A DNA stretch of 53,390 bases, from contig CADDYV010000021.1 in assembly GCA_902810695.1 (NCBI GenBank), forward strand, positions 1 through 53,390, written 5' to 3'. Positions within the stretch are counted from its first letter, which is position 1. The number at the start of each line of letters is the position of its first letter. This DNA comes from Actinomycetota bacterium (GTDB taxonomy: Bacteria; Actinomycetota; Rubrobacteria; Rubrobacterales; Rubrobacteraceae). Made by a program: the position numbers and the translations under genes. This document shows positions 32,476-40,235 of the stretch, piece by piece. Under the pieces are notes generated by a model that did not search any database, was not told the origin of the DNA, and saw nothing but the letters and a program-made list of their open reading frames with translations.

Positions 32476-33483
32476 CTACCAGCGGTAGGGATGCGGGCCG
32501 AAGTCCGCCTCGTAGTAGAACACCATCGCGCGTCCGGGAGGAGCCACCTCGTCCAGGCGCCCGCGGTCATCGTCGGTGATCTCGACCTCCACTGCTCCCA
32601 GGTTATCTTCTAGCTGCTCCATCGTGCGCGGCCCAATGATGGGGCTCGTTATATCGGGCTGGTCCTTGCACCACGCGAGCGCCACCTGGCCCGGCGTGCA
32701 GCCCTTCTCCTTCGCTATGGCCTCGACAACATCCAGCACGTCGAAGGCTTCTTCCACGAAATGGTTTCTTCCCAGCCTCCTCGGTTCCAGTCCGTACCGG
32801 GAGTCTTCGGGAGACTGCTCGCCCCGGCGGTACTTGCCGGTCAGGAAGCCTCCAGCCAGCGGCGACCAGGGGATCAGGGCCAACCCGTAGGTCCGGGCGA
32901 CGGGGATAAGCTCACGCTCGATGCGCCTGTCTAGCAGGTGATACGGCGGCTGCTCGGTCACGAAGCGGTTCAGGCCGAGCTCCTTCGAGGCCCACAACGA
33001 CTCGACCACCTGCCAAGCCGCGAAGGTGCTGGTGCCCGCGTAGAGGACTTTGCCGGCCCGGATCAGGTCGTCCAGCGCCCTCAGGGTCTCGTCAATGGGA
33101 ATCTGGGAGTCCGGACGGTGGATCTGGTAGAGGTCTATGTGATCGGTCTGCAGACGCCTGAGCGAAGCCTCGCACTGCTCGATGATATGGCGGCGGTGGT
33201 TCCCGGCGGCGTTCGGATCATCGTCGTCCATGCGCCCGTGCACCTTGGTGGCGAGCACGATGCTGTCTCGTTTGCCGTTGCGTTTCAGGGCCCTGCCCAC
33301 CACCTCCTCACTGCGACCCCGACTGTAGACGTTCGCCGTGTCGAGAAAGTTAATTCCCGCGTCTATCGCCCGATCTATGATGTCCAGCGAGTCGGCTTCC
33401 TCCGTGCGGCCCCCAAACATCATGCAGCCGAGACACAGCTCGCTGACCTTCACCCCCGTGCGCCCCAGACTACGGTACTCCAT
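32476..33483 (-). CDS. Aldo/keto reductase
   Basis: A 335-residue (beta/alpha)8 NADPH-dependent oxidoreductase. The catalytic tetrad is Asp48 and Tyr53 (LDTANVYSRG), Lys80 (LATKVHG) and His122 (YQIHRPD). The segment IPWSPLAGGFLTGKYRRG is typical of the AKR11/12-type bacterial group. ATG at 33483-33481 has GGAGGAGGG upstream. It reduces aldehydes or ketones; the substrate is not known. It is a single gene, convergent with the MFS gene, and its 5' side borders the tRNA-Ala region. Confidence 0.92.
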   Translation of the reverse strand: MEYRSLGRTGVKVSELCLGCMMFGGRTEEADSLDIIDRAIDAGINFLDTANVYSRGRSEEVVGRALKRNGKRDSIVLATKVHGRMDDDDPNAAGNHRRHIIEQCEASLRRLQTDHIDLYQIHRPDSQIPIDETLRALDDLIRAGKVLYAGTSTFAAWQVVESLWASKELGLNRFVTEQPPYHLLDRRIERELIPVARTYGLALIPWSPLAGGFLTGKYRRGEQSPEDSRYGLEPRRLGRNHFVEEAFDVLDVVEAIAKEKGCTPGQVALAWCKDQPDITSPIIGPRTMEQLEDNLGAVEVEITDDDRGRLDEVAPPGRAMVFYYEADFGPHPYRW

Positions 33484-33628
33484 CTACCCTCCTCCAGAAT
33501 CGCTTCTGATGCCGGACCAGTATACTCCTGAATCGTTAGCCCATATCTGGAGAGCAGGGAGCCTGGCCGACCTCTTCCGCATTGAAGAAGAGAGCCTCAG
33601 CGCGTAAACTCACCCCGTCTCACCACGC

Positions 33629-33701
33629 GGGGCCGTAGCTCAGTCGGGAGAGCGCCGCCTTTGCACGGCGGAGGTCACGGGTTCGAATCCCGTCGGCTCC
33701 A
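33629..33701 (+). tRNA. tRNA-Ala (anticodon TGC)
   Basis: A 73-nt cloverleaf. The acceptor stem GGGGCCG/CGGCTCC has the G3-U70 pair that identifies alanine tRNAs. The D-arm is GCTCAGTCGGGAGAGC, the anticodon loop reads CTTTGCACG with anticodon TGC, and the T-arm is CGGGTTCGAATCCCG. The discriminator base is A and CCA is not encoded. A tyrosine recombinase gene begins its 3' side 88 bases downstream, so this tRNA is the likely attachment site of the element to its right. Confidence 0.95.
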
Positions 33702-33748
33702 CTCCAAAAGTAGGTAGTTTGCAGGAAGAATGTGAAGAGAATAAAGAA

Positions 33749-33767
33749 CCCCGGAGCGTATCCGGGG
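33749..33767 (-). terminator. Terminator of the integrase gene
   Basis: CCCCGGA and TCCGGGG form a perfect 7-bp stem with a 5-nt loop, 21 bases after the integrase stop. On the minus strand it is followed by TTCTTTATT. Confidence 0.75.
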
Positions 33768-33788
33768 CTTCTGTACACCAACCGGTCT

Positions 33789-34933
33789 CTACTCCATCAG
33801 CAGTGCCTTCTCCATAGCCGCAGCGGTGTGGGCTCCCATCGAAGGTATCCAATGGGAGTAGGTGTCGAGGGTTATTTTGATGTTGGCGTGCCCCAGAAGC
33901 TCCTGAACATACTTAGGGTGGGTGTTCTGCTGCAATAGTAGGGTTGCGCGGGTGTGCCGTAGGTCATGGGGACGGATCTGGGGAAGTCGGGCTTTCTTGA
34001 GGAGCTTGTTGAAGGAGCGCTGCCGGAAGTTCGACGGATTTATGGGGGCTCCAGTGTTTGTCGTAAAGACCAATCCCTGATCCTGATATAGGTCGCCCAG
34101 AGTCTCTATCTCTTCAAGTTGACGCCCCAAATGGGTTTTTAACGCCTGTATCGCACCCTGTGTGAGGTGGATGGTGCGACGGCTGCTGGGCGTCTTCGTT
34201 TCCCCGAGCGCAACCTTTCCACCATTGCGAGTGAGGGTGCGTCGTATCCTAAGAACTCCACGATTAAGATCTACATCTTCCCATTTGAGGCCGAGAAGCT
34301 CTCCTTCGCGCATCCCGGTGTAGATGGCTAATACGTACAGAGCTTCGAGCTTGTCGCCCCGAGCGGCTTCCAACAGGCGGCGTGCTTCCTCGGCTGAGAG
34401 AGGCTGCATCTCCTTCTGGGGAGTGGGTCTCGGAGGGGTCACATTGTCCGCGACGTTGCGGGGAATAAGATCCCAACAGATGGCCTGTTTCAGAGCCTTG
34501 TAAATGATGCTGTGGGTATTCATGACGGTGGCCGGTGCGAGCCCGTTGTCGAGCTTGTCCCGATAGAAGGTCTGTAAGTGGAACGGAGTGAGCTTTCTGA
34601 GCTTGATGCGGCCTAAAGCCGGTTTGATGTGTAAATTGATGATGCTCTCATAACGGTCATAGGTGCTCTGCCTGACACTCCCGCCTACAGAGAGATCTTG
34701 AGCCACCTCTCAAAATACTCTCCGACGGTCATGTTCTCGTCATCGAAGACAAGACCTTTATTCCGGTTGGAGAGAGCTTCAAAGAGCTTGTCAGAGACAT
34801 CATCCCGTGTTGGACCGTAGATGGTCCTCCTCTTCGGCCCGGTAGGAGTCTCTACCCAGTAGCGGGCCATCCACTTCCTTTTCTTCTTGTGGAAGGTTAT
34901 GGACCCTTCCCCATTACCGCGCTTCTTCGCCAC
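33789..34933 (-). pseudogene. int: Phage-type tyrosine recombinase (integrase), broken by a one-base frameshift
   Basis: Two frames together encode one integrase of about 380 residues. The first (34933-34685, GTG start with AGGAGG 9 bases upstream) holds the arm-type DNA-binding domain (GEGSITFHKKKRKWMARYWV) and the start of the core-binding domain (EYFERWLK). The second (to 33789) continues with VRQSTYDRYESIINLHI and the catalytic domain, with all active residues: TGMREGE, HDLRHTR and LGHANIKITLDTYSH. Restoring one G next to 34697 joins them (WLKDLSVGGSV). The gene faces tRNA-Ala(TGC), its probable target. Loss of function would lock the element in place, unless the frameshift is a sequencing error. 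Confidence 0.85.
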
Positions 34934-35208
34934 TACTTAAAACCTCCTCTATGTTCGATTGATCTCATACCCTGCCCTGCTTCCTCAACTCTTTGAGCTT
35001 CTCAAGCCTCTCTTTCAGTACATCTATCCTCCTCTCTCTAACCTCTCTGGTTCTTCATCGCGCCTTCCCCCATTCCCGGAATTGACTCTACTACCGGGAG
35101 TTTGACAGGCGGTGCAGCGAGGCTCTGGATTTCGCTTTGGGGAGGTGGACAGGCAAAACAGAGAGCGGAACAAGAGAGAAGATGACCGCCTGTTCTGAAG
35201 TTGTGGTT
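34934..35208. other. Gap between integrase and lipoprotein gene
   Basis: No convincing gene. It contains pyrimidine-rich stretches and a short frame on the minus strand encoding a basic helix (RERRIDVLKERLEKLKELRK, about 35035-34976) behind GAGAGGAGG but without a usual start codon. It may be the remains of an excisionase-sized gene, but I cannot support that. Confidence 0.3.
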
Positions 35209-35214
35209 TATAGT
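35209..35214 (+). promoter_or_regulatory. -10 box (TATAGT) of the leaderless lipoprotein gene
   Basis: TATAGT-N6-ATG, with the ATG at 35221 and no ribosome binding site. The spacing is identical to that at 20538 and 23948. Confidence 0.5.
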
Positions 35215-35220
35215 CCAACC

Positions 35221-35706
35221 ATGGTGCGGGCGAGATCGAAAAGAGCAATAGCAGCAGCCGGGATCTTCAGTGTCTGTGCGATTGTGAGCCTGCTCCTTGG
35301 CGGGTGTGGAAGGGGCAGCAGTGCCGCAGCAAATGCCACCCAGAGATCCGCCATCGTCACTGCGAGGAGCTCAAACAACCTGGGGGATTACCTCGTCGGC
35401 GGCAACGGGCATACCCTCTATATGTTCACATCAGATAAGGATGGCAACTCTGCCTGCTACGGGCAGTGTGCCAGGAAGTGGCCGCCACTCCTCACCCATG
35501 GCAAACCCAGAGCCGGTGGGGGCATCCCGGGCGGCGAACTCGGCACCATAACCCGTAAGGATGGTTCAACCCAGGTTACCTGCAATGGCCACCCTCTCTA
35601 CTACTTCGCTGCTGACGGGAAGCCGGGAGATGACAAAGGGGAAGCTCTCACGCAGTTTGGTGGCAAATGGTATGCACTCACTCCTCTCGGGGAGAGGATC
35701 GACTAG
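35221..35706 (+). CDS. Lipoprotein with secreted repeats (Lipoprotein_15 / PF03640 type)
   Basis: A 161-residue exported lipoprotein. Basic residues (RARSKR), a hydrophobic core and a lipobox ending LLGGC give a cleavage at about Cys30. Two copies of the secreted-repeat motif follow: LVGGNGHTLYMFTSDKDGNSACYGQCARKWPPLL and, later, VTCNGHPLYYFAADGKPGDDKGEALTQFGGKWYAL (each given as a region, about 59-92 and 118-153). These repeats are common in actinobacteria and have no defined biochemical role; redox or heme links have been suggested for relatives. It looks intact, unlike most genes of the surrounding element. Confidence 0.85.
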   Translation: MVRARSKRAIAAAGIFSVCAIVSLLLGGCGRGSSAAANATQRSAIVTARSSNNLGDYLVGGNGHTLYMFTSDKDGNSACYGQCARKWPPLLTHGKPRAGGGIPGGELGTITRKDGSTQVTCNGHPLYYFAADGKPGDDKGEALTQFGGKWYALTPLGERID

Positions 35707-35795
35707 AAACGTGCCGCGAGCAGAGAGGCCACCCTTCTTGCCGGAGAGAAGCATAGAATCAGCAAAGATTCGGGGTGGTTGTAGCAACATACCAG

Positions 35796-35801
35796 TATAA
35801 T
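35796..35801 (+). promoter_or_regulatory. -10 box (TATAAT) of the SAM riboswitch transcript
   Basis: A consensus TATAAT 11 bases before the aptamer P1 helix, giving a transcription start near 35808. I see no good -35 box. Confidence 0.55.
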
Positions 35802-35811
35802 TAGCTCAAAG

Positions 35812-35914
35812 ACATCGAGAGAGGCGTGGAGGGAATCGGCCCATTGAAGCGCCCGGCAACCTGATCTTTTGATCGCGGTGCCACTGCCGACCCGAGGAGA
35901 AACGGGAACGATGT
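35812..35914 (+). ncRNA. SAM riboswitch aptamer (S-box, SAM-I/IV family)
   Basis: The helix P1 is formed by ACATCG (35812-35817) and CGATGT (35909-35914). Inside are the conserved parts in order: GAGAGAGG...GGAGGGA, the GGCCC...TTGAAGC segment, CCCGGCAACC and CGGTGCCACTGCC. These are the hallmarks of the S-box aptamer that binds S-adenosylmethionine. A terminator follows at 35935, so it is a transcriptional off-switch when SAM is abundant. Usual targets are methionine or SAM synthesis and transport genes; here the only downstream gene is a frameshifted, unrecognised one. Confidence 0.92.
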
Positions 35915-35934
35915 AGTGCATACGCTATCTCAGG

Positions 35935-35960
35935 CCCCTCCTCCGGCGAGGGGTTTTCTT
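35935..35960 (+). terminator. Expression-platform terminator of the SAM riboswitch
   Basis: CCCCTC (35935-35940) and GAGGGG (35948-35953) form a stem with a 7-nt loop, followed directly by TTTTCTT. It begins 20 bases after P1, the usual place for an S-box terminator. Confidence 0.85.
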
Positions 35961-35997
35961 ATGTGGCCGGATCTCCCCCAGGGACGAGAGGAGTTGC

Positions 35998-36356
35998 ATG
36001 GGTCTGTACGAGAGACTGCTCGAAGAGAAGGCCACACTACAATCCGGGGATAAGGATCTCCCCCGGATAAAGGAGTATCCTCCCGGACTCTATGGAGGCT
36101 TCTGAAAGAAAGAGACGAAGAAGAGAGGAGGCTTGGTCACCCTCTGGGATACTTCCATGGCATAGATTCCCCGGCATTGGATAGAGCCGTAGAGCGGACA
36201 AGAGTCTGGTACGGGATGTACCTTCTCTACTTCCACCTTCACAGAGGGGTGGGTAGCCTCGGAGCCGCCTACCGGTTTCACTCTCTCAAGAACAAGTACC
36301 CTCAGGAGTATGCGGAGCTTAAAGCCGAGATGATGGGCCAAAAGGAGATGTGGTAG
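35998..36356 (+). pseudogene. Frameshifted small gene downstream of the SAM riboswitch
   Basis: ATG 35998 has AGGAG 6 bases upstream and opens 35 codons (MGLYERLLEEKATLQSGDKD..., ending GLYGGF). The frame is then lost. Coding continues in another frame from about 36093 to the TAG at 36356, with a protein-like sequence (RLGHPLGYFHGIDSPALDRA, MYLLYFHLHRGVGSLGAAYR, YPQEYAELKAEMMGQKEMW). A single-base change near 36085-36095 would join them into about 118 residues. I do not recognise the family. The conserved look of both halves argues for a recently broken gene rather than noise. Confidence 0.5.
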
Positions 36357-36365
36357 CCGTGAGAC

Positions 36366-36570
36366 TCAAGACGCCTCGCCATCTTCTCCGCGCACCAGTT
36401 TGGCCTTTACCACGTTCGCTCCACTCTCTTATAGTCTCCGCGAGCCTGCGGCCTTCTTCGAGGTCTTTCGTCTTATAGAGGACGGCGTCGTGGATCTTGT
36501 CCTTCTCGCGTGGGGGCATTCTCCGGGGAACCGTAGAGACCCCTCGTCCATATAGGGTATCCTCCCCCAC
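36366..36570 (-). pseudogene. Frameshifted small gene, unrecognised
   Basis: On the minus strand a frame from about 36570 encodes VGEDTLYGRGVSTVPRRM and PREKDKIHDAVLYKTKDLEE...RLAETIREWSE. Near 36425 the likely reading shifts by one base to continue NVVKAKLVRGEDGEAS and a TGA at 36368-36366; the unshifted frame becomes a run of Arg and Ser. No family is recognised. It lies directly downstream of the inactivated cREC gene on the same strand. Confidence 0.35.
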
Positions 36571-36609
36571 TTCCTGTGTATAAAAGCGTGCGTTCGATCT
36601 CTGCTATTC

Positions 36610-36933
36610 TCACCCTGTGGTGTCGAAACGTACATACTTACTTCTCGTGCCAGACACTTTCTGGTAAGGACCATACCTCTTGATGAGAGCGCACATCCTC
36701 TGCGCTCCGGGAGGGTTAGAGGAGTGGACTTCTATACTCTCCGAAGGCCATATGTCATGCTCAGCCATCCATAGCACCAGGCGGTAGCCTTCTTTCAGAC
36801 CTTCGCCGAGATCGTGATCGAGGGATGCTTATCTGACTTGACCGCTCTTCATTAGCTGGATGGCTTCTTCTACCGTCCTGATCCACTCCCAGCCTTCTGG
36901 AGGAGTTCTGAGATCATCGAGCCACAGTTTCAT
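36610..36933 (-). pseudogene. Cyclic-phosphate-processing receiver (cREC) domain gene with an internal stop
   Basis: From ATG 36933 the minus strand encodes MKLWLDDLRTPPEGWEWIRT, then VEEAIQLMKSGQVR, a TAA (36831-36829), and then in the same frame ASLDHDLGEGLKEGYRLVLW, MAEHDIWPSESIEVHSSNPP and GAQRM, ending at TGA 36612-36610. This order (LDDLRxPP, TVEEAI, SLDHDLG, VHSxNPxG..RM) is that of the cyclic-phosphate-processing Receiver domain family. One substitution has turned a codon, probably for Glu, Gln or Lys, into a stop. A TTGGTA-16-TACAAT promoter-like pair lies upstream (36995-36968). A second decayed copy lies at 40824-40960. Confidence 0.75.
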
Positions 36934-37280
36934 ATTCATCCGCCACTTCCAAAAACACCTGACATGGATTGTACGCCCTTGCAGGAGCATACCAACAGAA
37001 GCGTGCCGGAGGCGCTCCGGGGTGATTTCAGGCGGGGATAAAATTCCTGTTGGGTGTCAAAGTGTTGGGGCCGGGCTGCGATAGACACCCCAAGATGGTT
37101 GAAAAGAACTCAGAGCTAAGAAGCGTGAGGTGTGGGGCTTCCACTCGTTCTCATCCGCGAAAGTCGAAGGATTAATTTTTATATAATTTTTACAGCGCAA
37201 AAATCATCCAAAAGAATACTCTAGAGAATAATTTCCAGGCGCTCAGAATCGAAATTTGGTGGGTGTTTGCAGCAGACAAC
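36934..37280. other. Gene-free stretch with AT-rich core
   Basis: No gene seen. The left end holds a possible promoter of the cREC gene (minus strand TTGGTA-16-TACAAT at 36995-36968). A small hairpin CCGGAG/CTCCGG lies near 37005-37020. Bases 37165-37260 are distinctly AT-rich compared with the rest of the window. Confidence 0.4.
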
Positions 37281-37745
37281 TCAAGCTGATCCACATATCG
37301 CTATGGCCTCTGGGGCAAACTCTATTTGCTCGCTGGCCAGGATGACAGCGACCAGTCCAGCGCAGGCAAAGGCGCGCATGCTGAGAAAATCTTCTATTGG
37401 CTGCCCCGGTTGGAACAGGCTACTACTCTCTAGCGGTTGCAACTGGCCATGGGCGAAAGCTATAAATCCGCCCCCTCCCTCGACCAATGTTTGTAGCGTG
37501 GTTTTCTGATCCTCGCTCAAGGCATCACTGGCAAGTGCCTCTTGATATGCTTGCTCGCACTCGCTCGGGTATCGGTTGATGATCGAGTCCAGCTCGCGGG
37601 CTTGCTGGGTTGCCTGGGCAAGTTCACGGCTGGGGGGTTGCTCGCCGCGATCGAGTAGTTGTATTAACCGGACAAAGTGCCTGCTTATCTGAGTAAGTTG
37701 TTCGTGCTCACGCGGGTCGAAGCTTTTTCCTCTCTCTGGGTCCAC
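37281..37745 (-). CDS. Hypothetical protein, 154 residues
   Basis: I do not recognise this protein. GTG 37745-37743 has GGGAGGT 10 bases upstream. The first 100 residues are hydrophilic and helical with many Gln and Glu (LTQISRHFVRLIQLLDRGE, LAQATQQARELDSIINRYPS). The last 55 are more hydrophobic (FLSMRAFACAGLVAVILASE) and may form one membrane-associated helix. Base composition is lower in GC than the core regions, consistent with its place in the integrated element. The frame is intact with no neighbour on the same strand. Confidence 0.5.
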   Translation of the reverse strand: MDPERGKSFDPREHEQLTQISRHFVRLIQLLDRGEQPPSRELAQATQQARELDSIINRYPSECEQAYQEALASDALSEDQKTTLQTLVEGGGGFIAFAHGQLQPLESSSLFQPGQPIEDFLSMRAFACAGLVAVILASEQIEFAPEAIAICGSA

Positions 37746-38382
37746 TTTGGCCAGTACCTCCCTTGTAAGAAGTATCTATCTCTCAATGAACGCATTGAAG
37801 CATATCTGATACCTGCAGAGGGAATGCAATAGACCCAGCTTCTTATGTCATATTGACCCTGATATTGGTCCGCATGGCAGGCGACAGCGTACTTACAGAG
37901 CGTGTTGCGTAAGTAGGGGCCTGGCTGGATTACCGACAGTCATCTTGTCGCCGATAAGCTAGCCAGAGCTAGCTCACCTTCCTGCCTCTCCTCTTGGACT
38001 TCACGAAGGCGCCAGCAGCAGGAACTCCCCGCCTTTCCCGAGAGGCGAATATCTGGAGGCAGGATCTCAAGTCCTATCCTCCTCGCTTCATTCGAGAAAC
38101 CCAGAGAATGGGTGTTTTCATCCCTTCAGAACTCTTCTCAGGAAGGCCGCATTTCAGGTTGGTAGTCGGTATAGGTCTTCCTGGAGGTGTGGGGTGAGGG
38201 CGCTCCTCCTCTTTGTCTATATTGCTTTTTCTCCTTTTTCACTATAGTACAAACAATCGTTTGGTGTTCGGGGCAAACTCGGATCAAGTCCAACCTTAAT
38301 CTGGTCAAAACTATTTCCAAAAATTTCTAAAGATTTTCTCGAAAACGCTATAGTTTCCCTCTCATCAGTCCGATAACTCCTT
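37746..38382. other. 637-base stretch without a supported gene
   Basis: Only short, unconvincing frames. The right part (38220-38380) is AT-rich and carries a TATAGT at 38349-38354 that can serve as -10 box for the c-di-GMP riboswitch transcript. No transposase or repeat could be recognised. Confidence 0.4.
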
Positions 38383-38460
38383 TGACACGAAAAAGGCAAA
38401 CCCGCCGCGAGGCGGGGACGCAAAGCCAGGGGCCTCCAGCGCGAGGTAGCCGGTTACCGA
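38383..38460 (+). ncRNA. Cyclic di-GMP-I riboswitch (GEMM-I)
   Basis: The aptamer reads AAAAAGGCAAACC, a GCGA tetraloop hairpin (CCGCC GCGA GGCGG), GGGACGCAAAGCC, a second stem (GGGGCCT...AGG) and GGTAGCCGGTTACCGA. These match the GEMM-I consensus element by element, including the tetraloop and the GACGCAAAGCC core that contacts c-di-GMP. It ends 18 bases before the GTG start of a secreted protein, with AAGGAG directly between, so control is probably at ribosome access; no terminator lies between them. Confidence 0.93.
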
Positions 38461-38478
38461 ATGGAAGGAGTAATACAC

Positions 38479-39543
38479 GTGAGGAAGTTCGTTACGTTCG
38501 CTGTGCTTGCCATACTTCCAAGTATGGCTTTAGTTTTGGTGCTGGCCAGCACTGTGATGGCAGGGGTAGCTTCCGCTGCAACCATCAACATCAATCCAGG
38601 AGACGATCTGGACGCTAAAGTCAACGCCGCGCCATCAGGCGCTACGATACTCGTCCACTCAGGAACCTACTCCATAGACCACATCATAAAACTCAAAAGC
38701 GGGCAGTCCCTAGTCGGTGATACCGGCTCGACCTCTTCATTCGGATCTGCTGTCGTACCTTCTCCCTCTGTAAAAGTCCAGCTTGCAAAAGGAGTCTCCC
38801 AGAACACCCTGATACGTCCGTCAGGCAACCCTATAATTATCTCTTGGCTCGATCTCAACGCCACGGGCACGAATCAGGGCATAACCGCAATAGCTGGCGG
38901 TCCTGACCTGCATATGTCGGATTTGAAGGTTCACGGCGCGGCAGGCTCCGGAATAGGGCAGGCGCAGGGAGTCCTCACAAACAGCGAACTTTACGCCAAT
39001 GGTCAGGACCCATCCACGATTGGGGGGACCGCTGGCGGCCTCAAGTGCAACTACGCCTGTGAAGTCTCCCATGTTCTCTCCCACGACAATGGCGGGAACG
39101 GCTTCTGGTGTGATGTAGGATGTCAGTCCAATCCCGCAAGGGTAAACGGTTTCTGGGTGCACGACTCTGTTGCCTATTCCAACTCTCGTCATGGGATCTT
39201 CTATGAGAATTCCCCCAAGCCCGACCTGAACCCCGGAGATAACGTCAAGGCCCTGATCGAGAACAACTACTCGTATGGCAATGGGGCCAGTGATATCTCC
39301 ATCTCAGACTCCGCTTTTGGGACGGTCAAAAACAACGTGCTAGGCCGCAGCATTAGTGGTTCGCTTGTGCATAATGCTTTAAATCAGGGCATAGAGCTTC
39401 ACGCTTCAGGTGATCCTTCCCGCGGAACTCAGCACGACGCCACTATCACCGGTAATGCCCTCAATGGCGAGACGATCAAGGCCACCGGCAAGGACGGCGG
39501 CTGCGGGTGGCACGGCAACGTGTGTTCCTCGAATACTCCGTAA
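38479..39543 (+). CDS. Secreted parallel beta-helix protein under c-di-GMP riboswitch
   Basis: About 354 residues from GTG 38479, with GAAGGAG 8 bases upstream; an ATG at 38461 lies at the aptamer edge and has no ribosome binding site. A signal peptide (about 1-37, ending GVASAAT) precedes a right-handed parallel beta-helix with repeats typical of pectate-lyase-like folds (NINPGDDLDAKVNAAPSG start; GVLTNSELYANGQDPS; SVAYSNSRHGIFYENS; LIENNYSYGNGASDISISDS). It would act outside the cell on, or as part of, surface polysaccharide. The frame is intact. Two Cys pairs (CNYAC, CDVGC) may form disulfides. Control by c-di-GMP suggests a role in attachment or matrix. Confidence 0.87.
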   Translation: MRKFVTFAVLAILPSMALVLVLASTVMAGVASAATININPGDDLDAKVNAAPSGATILVHSGTYSIDHIIKLKSGQSLVGDTGSTSSFGSAVVPSPSVKVQLAKGVSQNTLIRPSGNPIIISWLDLNATGTNQGITAIAGGPDLHMSDLKVHGAAGSGIGQAQGVLTNSELYANGQDPSTIGGTAGGLKCNYACEVSHVLSHDNGGNGFWCDVGCQSNPARVNGFWVHDSVAYSNSRHGIFYENSPKPDLNPGDNVKALIENNYSYGNGASDISISDSAFGTVKNNVLGRSISGSLVHNALNQGIELHASGDPSRGTQHDATITGNALNGETIKATGKDGGCGWHGNVCSSNTP

Positions 39544-39594
39544 CGTCACCGTCTTTACGTAAAACTTCGTAATAATCGCCGTACATCAAGGAAC

Positions 39595-39624
39595 CTTGGG
39601 CCTTAGCAAAGGCTAAGGCCCAAG
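39595..39624 (+). terminator. Terminator after the beta-helix gene
   Basis: A perfect 13-bp stem (39595-39607 with 39612-39624, 4-nt loop) lies 52 bases after the stop codon. The following bases (AGGTTTGC) contain only a short T-run. Confidence 0.7.
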
Positions 39625-40235
39625 AGGTTTGCAACTGCAAATGCCTGAGCGGTTGGTGATTGCCATAGAAACTCTGGATATCGAAATCGTTTAACAGATC
39701 TTCAATACCTTCATCTCGGAGGCCGAGCCAGATAATTTCGTCTGGATGATGTCTGGTAAGTTGTGGGGGAGTGAGTAGAGAGAGAGCAGGTCCTTAATGC
39801 GATGATAGCGGTGCCACTGATGGCCGTTGCGCTAAAAGCGACCTCGGAGCACTACATAAAGATAGATAGGTCGTGTGGCCGATACCTTACTCTCAAAAGA
39901 TAGTCTGGGTGGACGATGTATACCGCTATTGGAGCCTCTATGATTCCTTCACAACAAAATAAAACCCGGTAGCGGCTATCTCCTTCCTCCCCTCCCTCAA
40001 CCCCGAGCCGCTTACCGGCTTCTCGATCTGGAGCCTTCTAGTGTGGGCTCCATTTTATTGTTCTCAGGCTAAAGTTCTTGGAGTCCCGCGCCAATAACTT
40101 CCTAAGCGAACGGCACATTGATTATCACGCTTGCACTAAGCGTAGCCCTGCTGGAGATGAGTGGAATGGCACTCGATCCCACCGTCGGTCAGGATGAGCG
40201 GGACCTCGCCAATCGCCTGCTCGAAATTGAATCGT
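39625..40235. other. Gene-poor stretch with a possible riboswitch remnant and terminator
   Basis: No intact gene. Bases 39819-39875 contain GCGGTGCCACTG followed by a small hairpin, reminiscent of the 3' half of the SAM aptamer at 35812 but without its 5' half. Codon-like sequence around 40150-40250 (plus strand) may be a gene fragment but is not recognisable. Confidence 0.35.
40029..40059 (+). terminator. Intrinsic terminator without an assigned gene
   Basis: TGGAGCC (40029-40035) and GGCTCCA (40046-40052) form a 7-bp stem with a 10-nt loop, followed by TTTTATT. It implies transcription from the left, yet no intact gene lies there. Confidence 0.6.

Noticed and set aside
33509-33607. 32-codon ORF (MPDQYTPESLAHIWRAGSLA...) between the reductase and tRNA-Ala
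   Set aside because: No ribosome binding site, and the TATACT inside it is better read as a chance or antisense signal; nothing supports translation.
33640-33852. Minus-strand open frame encoding GVEPTGFEPVTSAVQRRRS
   Set aside because: It is the antisense of the tRNA-Ala gene; this peptide is a well-known false prediction over tRNAs.
37994-38197. 67-codon plus-strand ORF in the gene-poor stretch
   Set aside because: No ribosome binding site, no family features and average composition; left unannotated.
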